This document shows, piece after piece, positions 27,136 through 35,474 of a stretch of DNA of 64,000 bases. Both the position numbers and the translations under genes were made by a program. Location of the stretch: positions 62,001 to 126,000 of the forward strand of contig NZ_JBMVQY010000001.1 in assembly GCF_049537125.1 (NCBI RefSeq), in the 5' to 3' direction. The stretch's first letter is position 1. Every line of letters starts with the position of its first letter. Origin of the DNA: Limisphaera sp026417315 (GTDB lineage Bacteria; Verrucomicrobiota; Verrucomicrobiia; Limisphaerales; Limisphaeraceae). Below the pieces are notes generated by a model, which was not told the origin of the DNA, made no database searches, and saw nothing but the letters and a program-made list of their open reading frames with translations.

Positions 27136-27150
27136 GCAAGAACGGTGCCA
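27136..27150 (-). promoter_or_regulatory. Sigma-54 (RpoN) promoter of the pseudopilin gene
   Basis: Minus strand reads TGGCACCGTTCTTGC, matching the -24/-12 consensus TGGCACG-N4-TTGC at all but one position, with correct spacing. The predicted start of transcription would be about 27 bases before the ATG at 27098. Pilin genes in other bacteria are often RpoN-dependent. Confidence 0.7.
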
Positions 27151-27321
27151 ACTGCCGCGCGCGCTGTAAAGCCCCAATTTTCAAACGCCGCATCGGGGGA
27201 AACTCGCGCCGAAGGGCGTGCCCGACACGCAGCTTGCGTGAAAATCGCGCACATGGAAGCACGCATGGCGCCATCCCTCTCCTTCCATGACGAAACGCAG
27301 GCGGACTCCGGGTCGACCTCC

Positions 27322-28425
27322 TCACCCGTGGTGTTCGGTCCCCAACGGCAGCTCCGGTTGGACCGCCCCACCCGGCGGGCTCGGCACCCGAAACGCCGCC
27401 GCGGACAGCTCCGGGAAAGGCGCCATCAAACCCGCCCGCCGACACGCCACGTCGAACATCCGGGCCAGCCGTTCGGCCTCCGGCCCCGTGCCCGTTAAAC
27501 GGGTACCGAACCTTCCATCAGTGAGCCGGCCCTCCCGAATCTGACGCAAGCGGTTGAGAATCTTCTCCTTCCGCAACGGCACGGTTCGGTCCAGCCAGTC
27601 CAGGAACAATTGCTCCACCGCGTGGGGCAACCGCAAAACGGAATAGCAGGCGAAACGGGCTCCCGCGCGGGCCGCCGCCTCGAGAATCCGGAACATCTCA
27701 TGGTCGGTGAGCCCGGGAATCACTGGAGCCACCAGCACGCCCACCGGAACGCCGGCCGCCGCCAGGAAGCGGATCGCCGCCAAGCGGTGGTCCGGCAGAG
27801 ACGCCCGGGGCTCCAATCGCCGTGCCAGCTCAGCATCCAGGGTCGTAATCGAAAGGCACACGGTCGCGGCCCCATCCCGGGCCAACTCGACCAGCAGGTC
27901 GGCGTCCCGGGTGACGAGGTAATTCTTCGTGACCACGCACACCGGATTGCGGAACTCCGCCAGGACCGCCAGGCACCGCCGGGTCAACTGCAGGCGACGC
28001 TCGATGGGCTGGTAACAGTCCGTGACCCCGCTCAGGGCAATGGGCTGCGGCTCCCACCGGGGCGAGCTGAGCTCCTCCCGAAGCCTCTCCGGTGCGTCGA
28101 GCTTGACCAGAATGATGCTTTCAAAGTCCAGTCCGCTGGAAAACCCCAGGTACTCGTGCGTGGGCCGGGCGTAGCAATAGGCGCATCCGTGCTCGCAGCC
28201 CCGATAGGGATTCAAGCTGACCGAAAAACCGAGGTCGGGACTGTCGTTGAAACTGAGCACCCGTACCGACGCCGCATGGAGAAACCGCGTTCGTGGCAGA
28301 GGTTGGTCCTCCGGCGGCAAATCCGGATCCGGCTCGTAATGCCAGGGCTCGAACCGGTTGGGTGGGTTGAAAGCTGTCCCACGTCCCCGCGGCCCCCCGG
28401 ACGCATTGGGCGGCAAAACGCTCAT
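27322..28425 (-). CDS. PA0069-like radical SAM protein (SPL/Rv2578c type)
   Basis: 367 residues. The radical SAM cluster motif is GCEHGCAYCYA (CxxxCxxC), preceded by SLNPYRGCEH and followed by PTHEYLGFSSGLDFES. Later blocks include CVVTKNYLVTRDADLL, VCLSITTLDAELARRLEPRA and VLVAPVIPGLTDHEM. The family resembles spore photoproduct lyase but its reaction is not established. The start MSVLPPNASGGPRGRGTAFNP carries the usual conserved N-terminal GRG...NPPNRF motif, supporting the choice. Monocistronic; the long gene-free region with repeats lies upstream. Confidence 0.88.
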   Translation of the reverse strand: MSVLPPNASGGPRGRGTAFNPPNRFEPWHYEPDPDLPPEDQPLPRTRFLHAASVRVLSFNDSPDLGFSVSLNPYRGCEHGCAYCYARPTHEYLGFSSGLDFESIILVKLDAPERLREELSSPRWEPQPIALSGVTDCYQPIERRLQLTRRCLAVLAEFRNPVCVVTKNYLVTRDADLLVELARDGAATVCLSITTLDAELARRLEPRASLPDHRLAAIRFLAAAGVPVGVLVAPVIPGLTDHEMFRILEAAARAGARFACYSVLRLPHAVEQLFLDWLDRTVPLRKEKILNRLRQIREGRLTDGRFGTRLTGTGPEAERLARMFDVACRRAGLMAPFPELSAAAFRVPSPPGGAVQPELPLGTEHHG

Positions 28426-28896
28426 CGGTGGGCCAAATCTACTCCGGAGCCGCATACTTGCCAGTCTACCACGCACCTGCCGTGGCGCAGCGGAGGGTTC
28501 ATCCAGCCTCCGGTCCCGCAGGCCCCCGAGCGATCCCCGGGGACGCGCATGCTCCACGGGCCCGGGCACGACAGCGAAAAAAGGACGTGACACTGCGACG
28601 ATGCTGCCACCTGCCCCCCCGATTTGCGGCTGAGGCCGGAGGCCAATCGAGATCCGGTGGTAACGTGTGAACTCGAGCACAGATGCCGGGAACAAGTGGG
28701 ATGGAATTGATGGGAGCGTCGCGGATCTGCCCTTGGCAAAGCACCTCGGGCCCGTCTTGCATCACACGCCCTCGCCGAGTCGGTTACCACCTGGGTTGGC
28801 GATCGTTTCCGGCTACCATGCCACCGGCCGTTCGCGATTCGCCGATCCCCGGTCCGGACGGGAGTGCCGCGGCGATGCAGCGAACGAGGAGTTGAG
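28426..28896. other. Gene-free stretch upstream of radical SAM gene
   Basis: First part of a ~1.3 kb gene-free region. I see no gene; the frames present are shadows. The hairpin repeats begin at 28897. Confidence 0.4.
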
Positions 28897-28953
28897 CCGC
28901 CGGCTCACGTCGGTGGCTACCGATTCGCAGTAGCCGCCGCCGGAAGGCGGCGG
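28897..28953 (+). repeat. Intergenic double-hairpin element, copy C1
   Basis: Plus strand: hairpin 1 (CCGCCG...CGGTGG, imperfect), CTAC, spacer CGATTCGCA, GTAG, then hairpin 2 CCGCCGCC-GGAA-GGCGGCGG with a perfect 8-bp stem and a GNRA-type loop. Same layout as copies A and B, in the opposite orientation. Confidence 0.85.
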
Positions 28954-29063
28954 ATCATGAGAGGGGGGCCGCCGATTCCTGTCACAGGCTATGGTTGGGA
29001 GCCCGCCGAGGAACCAGAGGAAAGGTCCCCAAATCGCCCTGAGCACGCAGGGGAAAGGATGGT

Positions 29064-29155
29064 CCACCGACTGCCGTCGGTGGCTACCTGTTTGAAATCC
29101 GCCGACTGCCGTCGGCGGCTACCGATCCGCAGTAGACGCCGCCGGAAGGCAGCGG
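29064..29155 (+). repeat. Intergenic double-hairpin element, copies C2 and C3 in tandem
   Basis: C2 (29064-29083) is a lone type 1 hairpin CCACCGAC-TGCC-GTCGGTGG followed by CTAC. Sixteen bases on, C3 (29099-29155) is a full element: CCGCCGAC-TGCC-GTCGGCGG, CTAC, spacer CGATCCGCA, GTAG, then a type 2 hairpin with GGAA loop and one mismatch. Between C2 and C3 the outer stem changes from CCA/TGG to CCG/CGG in step, which keeps pairing. Confidence 0.85.
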
Positions 29156-29708
29156 ACCAACCACCATGCTCACAATGGCCCGTTTCTCAAGAGGGTCCTG
29201 CGCAAGCCTCTGATTGGGACGGCCGTTTTTTCGAAAAGGGAAGACAGCCTGTCGAACTCACCACGGCGGCATCAGGCGCCCGGCGCGCGCGGTCCCTGGG
29301 AGGAGAAAACGCAGAACGGCTCCCGCTGCTCGGGTCTTGTTGGTCACCACTGCCGCCGTCCGCAACTGGTGCTGCGGTGCCCCTCGCCCGTCCGGCGGCC
29401 CGCGCGTCGTACCCGTCTGGCGGGCGGGTTCCAACGTGCCCTCGGGAGCGTGCTTACGGGAGGCGGTCTCGGATCCACGTGGACGGCCGGGTCGTTTAAA
29501 CAAACCAGTTGCGTGGGGCAGCCGACCCGCGGCTGCACGCCGAGATCTTCCTTTTCGTGAACAAGCGTTCCAGTACCTGCAGGTCGGCACGCGGATGCCG
29601 GCGACAGCACCCCGGGCCTCAAGCCGTAGCGCCCCCCGGCGCAGCCCCCTGCTTCGTCCCGCCCCTTCGCCCCGGGGCCGGGCCCGGTGGGCGGTTTTGC
29701 ACCTGGCC
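29156..29708. other. Gene-free stretch downstream of glycosyltransferase
   Basis: About 0.55 kb with no gene I can support. Rich in inverted GC strings but no T-tailed terminator was found. Confidence 0.4.
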
Positions 29709-30932
29709 TCAGGTCTCGGACAACTCGTTGTCTGCGTGCACCGCCTCGCGCAGCTCTTCCAGAAAGCTGGGCAGCGCGCTTTCGACCCGGTTCCAGTTCG
29801 GAATCAGCGGCGAGGAAAGCGGGTCTTCCTGGTAGGCCCGACACGCCACGCGGATGCTGCGGACGAACGTGGTCACGGCGCTCTCCTCCTCATGCCGCGG
29901 ATACACCAGGCCGTTGATGGCAGCATCGGCTGCGTAAAACCGAAGGGTGTCCTCTGCCTGACGGCTGTAGGCACTGAGCATGGTGTCGAATAAACCGCTG
30001 TCGAGCTTGATCCCTTCGGCCGCCATGCGGTGCAGCAACGATTTCACAATGTCCACCGCCATGCGATTGAGCCCCTTGTCGGGGTCCCGTGGCGACAACT
30101 CCCGGTGTTTGTGGTCGTAATTCTCGCACAACTCGGACTGGCAGATGGCCCGGGGCGAGCAGTTTCGGTACACCTCGGCCAGCATGCCGATCTCCAGGGC
30201 CCAGTCGTGCGGGATTCGGACCCGCCGCACGAGGTCCACGTCCAGGGACACCTCGCCGGCCAGGGGATACCGGAACGTGTCCATGTACACCAGGTACGGG
30301 TGCGGGCCCAGGATGCTCTTGAGGGCGCGCAACAGCGGCGTCACCAGCAGGCGCATTACCCGGCCGTTGAGTCGATCCGTCACGCGGGCGTAGTAGCCCT
30401 TGCAGAAGTCAAAGCCCAGGCTGGGATGGGCCACGGGATAACACAGCCGGGCCAGTAGTTCGCGGTTGTAGGTGAGAATGTCACAGTCGTGCAGGGCCAC
30501 CATGCGTACCTGCTCGCTGGCCAGAACGTAGCCAAAGCACATCCAGACATTTCGGCCCTTGCCCGAAGGGCCGGGATAAAGATCGTTTTCTTCCAGCTTT
30601 CGGTAGAGGGCGCTGAGCCGGGGGCCGTCGTTCCAAACGATCACCGGTTTCTGCGGAAGTTGGGCGAAAAACCGGCGTGCGCGCTGGAAATCCCGGTTTC
30701 GGGTGGCCCCGTCCAACCCCACGATGATCTGCCGCAGGTAAGGGACCTCCTTCAGCTCTCGAACGATCAGCCGGAGTGCCCTGGTCCCCAACTCGCGGAC
30801 GTGACAGGGCAGGACCAGTCCGATGGGAGTCTCCTGCACGTACACCATGAGCTCCCGTTCCAGGCGCCGGATGTCCGGCACACCCAGCCGGTGCAACGTG
30901 GCAATCGCTCCGGTTTGGAAAAAGTCGGCCAT
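29709..30932 (-). CDS. GT81-like glycosyltransferase (glucosyl-3-phosphoglycerate synthase-like)
   Basis: 407 residues, cytosolic GT-A enzyme. Features: nucleotide-sugar region IGLVLPCHVREL, VGLDGATRNRDFQRARRFF, acceptor/metal motif MVALHDCDILTYNRELLARL (DxD-like DCD), and PHDWALEIGMLAEVYRN, which matches retaining GT81 enzymes that glycosylate 3-phosphoglycerate. Those make precursors of glucosylglycerate, a compatible solute. No GpgP-type phosphatase lies next door, so the function is a family-level guess. Start MADFFQTGAIATLHRL; an earlier in-frame Met gives a low-complexity extension. Confidence 0.8.
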   Translation of the reverse strand: MADFFQTGAIATLHRLGVPDIRRLERELMVYVQETPIGLVLPCHVRELGTRALRLIVRELKEVPYLRQIIVGLDGATRNRDFQRARRFFAQLPQKPVIVWNDGPRLSALYRKLEENDLYPGPSGKGRNVWMCFGYVLASEQVRMVALHDCDILTYNRELLARLCYPVAHPSLGFDFCKGYYARVTDRLNGRVMRLLVTPLLRALKSILGPHPYLVYMDTFRYPLAGEVSLDVDLVRRVRIPHDWALEIGMLAEVYRNCSPRAICQSELCENYDHKHRELSPRDPDKGLNRMAVDIVKSLLHRMAAEGIKLDSGLFDTMLSAYSRQAEDTLRFYAADAAINGLVYPRHEEESAVTTFVRSIRVACRAYQEDPLSSPLIPNWNRVESALPSFLEELREAVHADNELSET

Positions 30933-31447
30933 TCGATCGCCAATCTTGCGCTTTCGCGACGTGCCCCCGAATCCCACCCCAGCAGGGCTCTGCCCCGACG
31001 CACTCCCCCCCTTGCACGCCCGGGTTGGCCCAACCCTGGCCGCCGCGCCCACGAAACGGTTGCGGTGCCCCCGCCCGGATTCCGATCCCGGGCACGCAAC
31101 TCATCCCCACGACCACGCGGCAGACTGCGTCATGCTGCCCTCCGGAGAACGACCCGGTCAAGCCAACATGCCGGAAAAGGCGAATTTTGGAGCCGGACTT
31201 TGCGAGGGGCCTCGCTGTCTTCGGCGAACAACAGAGGGGGTGGCACCGCAGCCCCGCAAGTCGAGCCTCCCCCGATGCCTCGACAAGCACGGCACAACCC
31301 CGCGCGCGAAATGTTGCCGGAGCCCGAAGTGAATTCGCATTGAATCCGTCCCAGCCGGCCGACCGCGTGTCTTTCCGGACCGGCTCCCTCTGCTCCGGCA
31401 AACCGGGTCTTGGCGAATCGACCGACGTTGAGTAGAACGCCCGCCGC
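30933..31447. other. Divergent intergenic region
   Basis: About 0.5 kb between the glycosyltransferase and tgt, on opposite strands. Should contain both promoters; none could be pinned down. Confidence 0.4.
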
Positions 31448-32593
31448 ATGTTCGAGCTGCTCAAAACCGACAACCGCACCGCGGCGCGGCTGGGCCGACT
31501 CACCACCGCGCACGGAGTCGTGGAAACGCCGGTGTTCATGCCGGTCGGAACGCAGGCCACGGTCAAAGCCCTCGACCCTCGCGAACTGGAGGAAATGGGC
31601 ACGCAAATCATCCTGGGCAACACGTACCACCTCTACATCCGACCCGGTCTGGACATTCTGGAAGCGGCCGGCGGACTCCACCGGTTCATGAACTGGTCCA
31701 AGCCGATCCTCACTGACAGCGGGGGCTATCAGGTCTTCAGCCTGGCCAAAATTCGCAAGGTCCATGCCCACGGAGTGGAGTTCCGGTCCCACGTGGACGG
31801 GGCCCGGCTGTTTCTGGGGCCGAAAGAGGCGATGGCCATCCAGCGGGTTTTGGGCTCGGACATTGCCATGGTCTTCGATGAATGCCCGGCCTACGACGCC
31901 CCGCCCCGGGAACAGCGGTTGGCCGTGGAGCGGACCCTTCGCTGGGCCCGGGAGTGCCGCGAGCAACCCCGCGCCGAGGGTCAACAGGTCTTCGGAATCG
32001 TCCAAGGGGGCACTTCGGCCGAACTGCGGGAACATTGCGCCCGCGAACTGGTGGCCATGGACTTCGACGGCTACGCCATCGGTGGCGTCAGCGTGGGCGA
32101 GCCGGAGCCGGAAATGTTCCGCGCCGTGGAGATGACCGTGCCGTTCCTGCCGCCCGAGAAGCCCCGCTACGCGATGGGACTCGGCACGCCCGCGCAAATC
32201 GTGGAATTGGTCGCCCGCGGGGTGGACATGTTCGATTGTGTCCTGCCCACCCGGGTGGCCCGCAATGGAACCGCCTTCACCCGTCGGGGCGCCTTCCCGT
32301 TAAAAGGGGGCGCCTACAAGGCCGATTTTCGCCCCATCGAGGAGGGCTGCGAGTGTTTTGCGTGCCGCCATTTCACCCGCGCCTACCTGCGGCATTTGTT
32401 GAACGTCAACGAAATCCTCGGCCTGCGCATGGTCAGTGTGCACAACACTCACCTTTACTTGAAACTGATGGCCGACATCCGGGCGGCCATCCGTGCCGGG
32501 GCCTTCGAGGACTTCCGCCGCGAGTTCGTGGCCGGATACGTGCCCAGCCGACGGGTGCTTTCCGCGCGAGCGGCAGCAGCGTTGGAACGTTGA
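31448..32593 (+). CDS. tgt: tRNA-guanine transglycosylase (queuine/preQ1)
   Basis: Exchanges guanine-34 of GUN-anticodon tRNAs for preQ1 on the way to queuosine. 381 residues, family length. Signature blocks: VFMPVGTQATVKAL, LTDSGGYQVFSLAKI (substrate Asp), GGVSVGEP, the nucleophile Asp in GVDMFDCVLPTRVARNG, and the zinc site CECFACRHFTRAYLRH. Start MFELLKTD is canonical. No queA or other queuosine gene is nearby. Confidence 0.97.
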   Translation: MFELLKTDNRTAARLGRLTTAHGVVETPVFMPVGTQATVKALDPRELEEMGTQIILGNTYHLYIRPGLDILEAAGGLHRFMNWSKPILTDSGGYQVFSLAKIRKVHAHGVEFRSHVDGARLFLGPKEAMAIQRVLGSDIAMVFDECPAYDAPPREQRLAVERTLRWARECREQPRAEGQQVFGIVQGGTSAELREHCARELVAMDFDGYAIGGVSVGEPEPEMFRAVEMTVPFLPPEKPRYAMGLGTPAQIVELVARGVDMFDCVLPTRVARNGTAFTRRGAFPLKGGAYKADFRPIEEGCECFACRHFTRAYLRHLLNVNEILGLRMVSVHNTHLYLKLMADIRAAIRAGAFEDFRREFVAGYVPSRRVLSARAAAALER

Positions 32594-32658
32594 GCAGGCG
32601 CTCGAGGCCGCCCCCGACGACAAGTTGGGCCGTCCCGCCTCCGGAGTCGGGCGCTCGC

Positions 32659-33591
32659 CTACAGGGGCAGAGACCGAGCCGCTTCGTGCAGGATCTCGGC
32701 GCTGCGCCGCAGAGCCGCCTTCTCGGAGCGATTGAGCGGAGGCAACAAGGTCGCCCGAATGCCCTCGGCTCCCACCACCCGCGGCAGGGAGAAGCAAACC
32801 GGCGCAAACCCGCTCAAATGTCCGTCAAAGGCGCTCAGGGTCAGAACCACCCGCTCGTCATCCCGGATTGCCTTCACGATGCGGGACAATCCCGCCCCGA
32901 TGCCATAGTACGTGGCCCGTTTGCCGGCGATGATTCGGTAGGCGGCCCGTCGCACCCCGTCGTCAATCCGCGCTTTCACCTCGGGCGTCAGGTCCCGCCC
33001 CGTTTGCCGGGCAAAGGTCTCCAGGGGCACGCCCCCTGCCCGGGCACTCGACCACACCAGCACTTCCGAATCCCCATGCTCCCCCAACACGTACGCATGC
33101 ACCGACTGGGGAGCGATCCCGAGGTGTTCCCCCAGCAACGCCCGGAACCGCGCCGTGTCCAAAATCGTTCCCGAGCCGACCACGCGGTCCGGCGGCAGCC
33201 CGGACAATCGCAGCACGATCTGGGTCATCAAATCCACCGGGTTGGTGGCCACCACGAGAATCGCCCCGGCGGCGTGGGGCCGCAGGCGCGACATCACCTG
33301 TTGGAACACCGCGGTGTTGCGCTCCAGAAGCTGCAAACGCGTCTCGCCGGGCTGCTGATTGACGCCGCAGGCCAGCACTACGACCCGTGCCCCCACCAGA
33401 TCCGCATAGTCCCCGGCCATCACGCGCACCGGCGAGCCAAAAGGGACGGCGTGCAGGATGTCCTCGGCCTGCGCCCGCGCCAGCTCCGCATTGGCATCCA
33501 CCAGCACGAGTTCGCTGGCAACCCCGCGCAGGACCATGGCGTACGCGGCACTGCTGCCGACAAATCCCGTGCCGATGATGCCGACTTTCAT
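32659..33591 (-). CDS. ldh: L-lactate dehydrogenase
   Basis: 310 residues of the LDH/MDH fold. The Rossmann motif is VGIIGTGFVGSSAAYAM. The active-site loop ACGVNQQPGETRLQLLERN has Gln rather than Arg at the specificity position, which means pyruvate/lactate rather than malate. The catalytic His is in VLGEHGDSEV and the substrate Arg in LDTARFR. Start MKVGIIG was chosen at the fold's first strand; seven earlier codons (MRNPSRS) are possible. It follows glmM by 42 bases and may be the tail of the folP-cdaA-cdaR-glmM operon. Confidence 0.92.
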   Translation of the reverse strand: MKVGIIGTGFVGSSAAYAMVLRGVASELVLVDANAELARAQAEDILHAVPFGSPVRVMAGDYADLVGARVVVLACGVNQQPGETRLQLLERNTAVFQQVMSRLRPHAAGAILVVATNPVDLMTQIVLRLSGLPPDRVVGSGTILDTARFRALLGEHLGIAPQSVHAYVLGEHGDSEVLVWSSARAGGVPLETFARQTGRDLTPEVKARIDDGVRRAAYRIIAGKRATYYGIGAGLSRIVKAIRDDERVVLTLSAFDGHLSGFAPVCFSLPRVVGAEGIRATLLPPLNRSEKAALRRSAEILHEAARSLPL

Positions 33592-33633
33592 GGAGCGCGA
33601 GGGATTGCGCAAACAGGGGAGGAACCTGCGCGG

Positions 33634-35016
33634 TCAGGCCCCGATTTGGGCCCGGATGGCGGCCGCGATTCGGCCAGCCCAGTGTTCCAAAAGGGCGGCA
33701 TCCGGGCCCTCCAACAACAGACGCGCCTTCGGCTCGGTCCCCGAATAGCGCAGCAACAGCCGGCCGCCCTGCGCCTGCAGGGCCTTCTCCGCCTCCGCCT
33801 TCAGCCGCGGCACCTCCGCCAGTTCTTCGAACGGGCGTTTCTCGCGCACTTTGATGTTCATCTGCACCTGGGGGAATCGCTCCCAACAACGGGTCAACTC
33901 ACTGAGCGGCTTCCCCGTGGTGCGCATGATCCGGAGAATTTGCAGTGCGGCGACCAGGCCGTCGCCGGTCGTGCCGTGGTCCCGGAAAATGAGATGGCCA
34001 CTTTGCTCGCCGCCCAGGTTGTAACCGTTGCGCATCATCTCCTCGATGACGTATTTGTCGCCCACCTGGGTGCGCACCACGCGGCCTCCGGCGGCCTCCA
34101 CGGCGCGATCCAGACCGGCGTTGCTCATGACCGTGGCCACCAGCGTGCGATCGGCCAGCGTTCCCTGGGCCAGCATCTCGAGCGCGGCGATCGCCATGAT
34201 GTCGTCCCCGTCCACCAACCGCCCCTTCTCATCGCACATCAGAACCCGGTCCGCGTCGCCGTCGTGCGCGATGCCCACGTCGGCCCGGTACTCCAGGACC
34301 AGCTTGCAGAAGTGCTGCGGGTGCATGGACCCGCAGTCCTTGTTGATGTTCATGCCGTCGGGCTGATTGCCGAACACAATGACCTCGGCGCCCAGTTCCC
34401 GCAGCACACAGGGGGTGGACTTGTAGGCGGCTCCATGCGCGCAATCGACCACGATCCGCAGTCCCTCCAGGGTCAGGTTGCGCGGGAAACTGGCCTTGGC
34501 GAACTCGATGTAACGGCCCAGCGCATCGTCGATGCGCACCGCCTTGCCGATATGCTCGGCACTGGGGCGGATGTTCTCGATTTCCCCGCTGAACACCAGC
34601 CGTTCGATCTCCGCCTCGATGGCGTCGTCCAGCTTGTACCCGTCGGCCTGAAAGAATTTGATCCCGTTGTCGGTGTACGGGTTGTGCGACGCAGTGATCA
34701 CGATGCCGGCATCCGCCCGCAGACTCCGCGTCACATACGCCACTCCCGGCGTGGGCAAAGGCCCGATGAACAGAACGTCCACCCCCATGGAGAGAATGCC
34801 CGCGGACAAGGCGTTCTCCAGCATGTAGCCCGAGAGCCGGGTGTCCTTGCCGATGACGATCTTGTGGCGGCCGCGGCCCCGCGGTTGGGCCTCCAAATGC
34901 TTGAACACGTGGGCGGCCGCCCGGCCCAGTTTCAGGGCCGTCTCCGCCGTGACGGGCTCCAAATTGGCGGTGCCACGCACACCGTCCGTTCCGAAAATGC
35001 GATTTCCGTTTCCCAT
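33634..35016 (-). CDS. glmM: Phosphoglucosamine mutase
   Basis: Makes glucosamine-1-phosphate for UDP-GlcNAc. 460 residues. The active-site phosphoserine is in VITASHNPYTDNGIKFF, the N-terminus RIFGTDGVRGTAN is diagnostic, the metal loop is IAHDGDADRVLMCDEKG, the sugar loop GGEQSGHLIF, and the C-terminal phosphate loop RYSGTEPKARLL. The start MGNGNRIFGTDG gives the normal N-terminus. It sits downstream of cdaA-cdaR, the arrangement in which GlmM is known to interact with and restrain the cyclase in Firmicutes. Confidence 0.97.
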   Translation of the reverse strand: MGNGNRIFGTDGVRGTANLEPVTAETALKLGRAAAHVFKHLEAQPRGRGRHKIVIGKDTRLSGYMLENALSAGILSMGVDVLFIGPLPTPGVAYVTRSLRADAGIVITASHNPYTDNGIKFFQADGYKLDDAIEAEIERLVFSGEIENIRPSAEHIGKAVRIDDALGRYIEFAKASFPRNLTLEGLRIVVDCAHGAAYKSTPCVLRELGAEVIVFGNQPDGMNINKDCGSMHPQHFCKLVLEYRADVGIAHDGDADRVLMCDEKGRLVDGDDIMAIAALEMLAQGTLADRTLVATVMSNAGLDRAVEAAGGRVVRTQVGDKYVIEEMMRNGYNLGGEQSGHLIFRDHGTTGDGLVAALQILRIMRTTGKPLSELTRCWERFPQVQMNIKVREKRPFEELAEVPRLKAEAEKALQAQGGRLLLRYSGTEPKARLLLEGPDAALLEHWAGRIAAAIRAQIGA

Positions 35017-35057
35017 GAGAAACCACCTCGTTTCACCGACCCCACTGCTTTCCCTGC

Positions 35058-35474
35058 TCAATCGGGCGGGCTCAGCACCCGAATCCGCTGGGGTTGTACG
35101 CGCACCACGTTCACTCCCGGCGGAGCCTGAACCTCGACCGGCTCCAAATGCTCCAAACCGCTCTGGCCGGGTTCAACCCGCACCACCACACGAATCTCCT
35201 CGGGCTGGAGCCCCTCGACCAGCTCCCGCGGACCGCGGACGGTCACTTCCACCGTGGCCGGCTCGACCCGGCAACCCTGGCCTTCTCGGGCGGGGATCAG
35301 CACCCAGACGGGTACGTCCGCCAGTGTCCGCGTCCGCCCAAAGCCGATCGCGCTCCCGCCACCGGACCGATGAATCATGTCGCGCACGGTGGTCCAAATC
35401 AACACCGCCAGCGCCAGGGCGAACAGCTTCAAGCCCCAGTCCCGCCGCGCCCGTTGCCACCACGTCGCCCCCAT
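35058..35474 (-). CDS. CdaR/YbbR-like cyclase regulator
   Basis: 138 residues: a short cytosolic start, one membrane helix (KLFALALAVLIWTTVRDM), then a single YbbR-like beta domain outside (EPATVEVTVRGPRELVEGL, VEVQAPPGVNVVRVQPQRIRVL). CdaR of Bacillus has four such domains, so this is a minimal version. Its ATG shares one base with the cdaA stop (TGATG), so translation is coupled. Position between cdaA and glmM is the strongest argument for the name. Confidence 0.82.
   Translation of the reverse strand: MGATWWQRARRDWGLKLFALALAVLIWTTVRDMIHRSGGGSAIGFGRTRTLADVPVWVLIPAREGQGCRVEPATVEVTVRGPRELVEGLQPEEIRVVVRVEPGQSGLEHLEPVEVQAPPGVNVVRVQPQRIRVLSPPD

Noticed and set aside
15004..29155. Hairpin repeats as a CRISPR array
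   Set aside because: Copies are kilobases apart, in both orientations, with no regular spacers and no cas genes.
31882..35130. A 1082-residue plus-strand open frame over tgt, ldh and glmM
   Set aside because: It is Arg/Pro/His-rich with no domain and lies antisense or out of frame to three clear genes. High GC removes stop codons from shadow frames.
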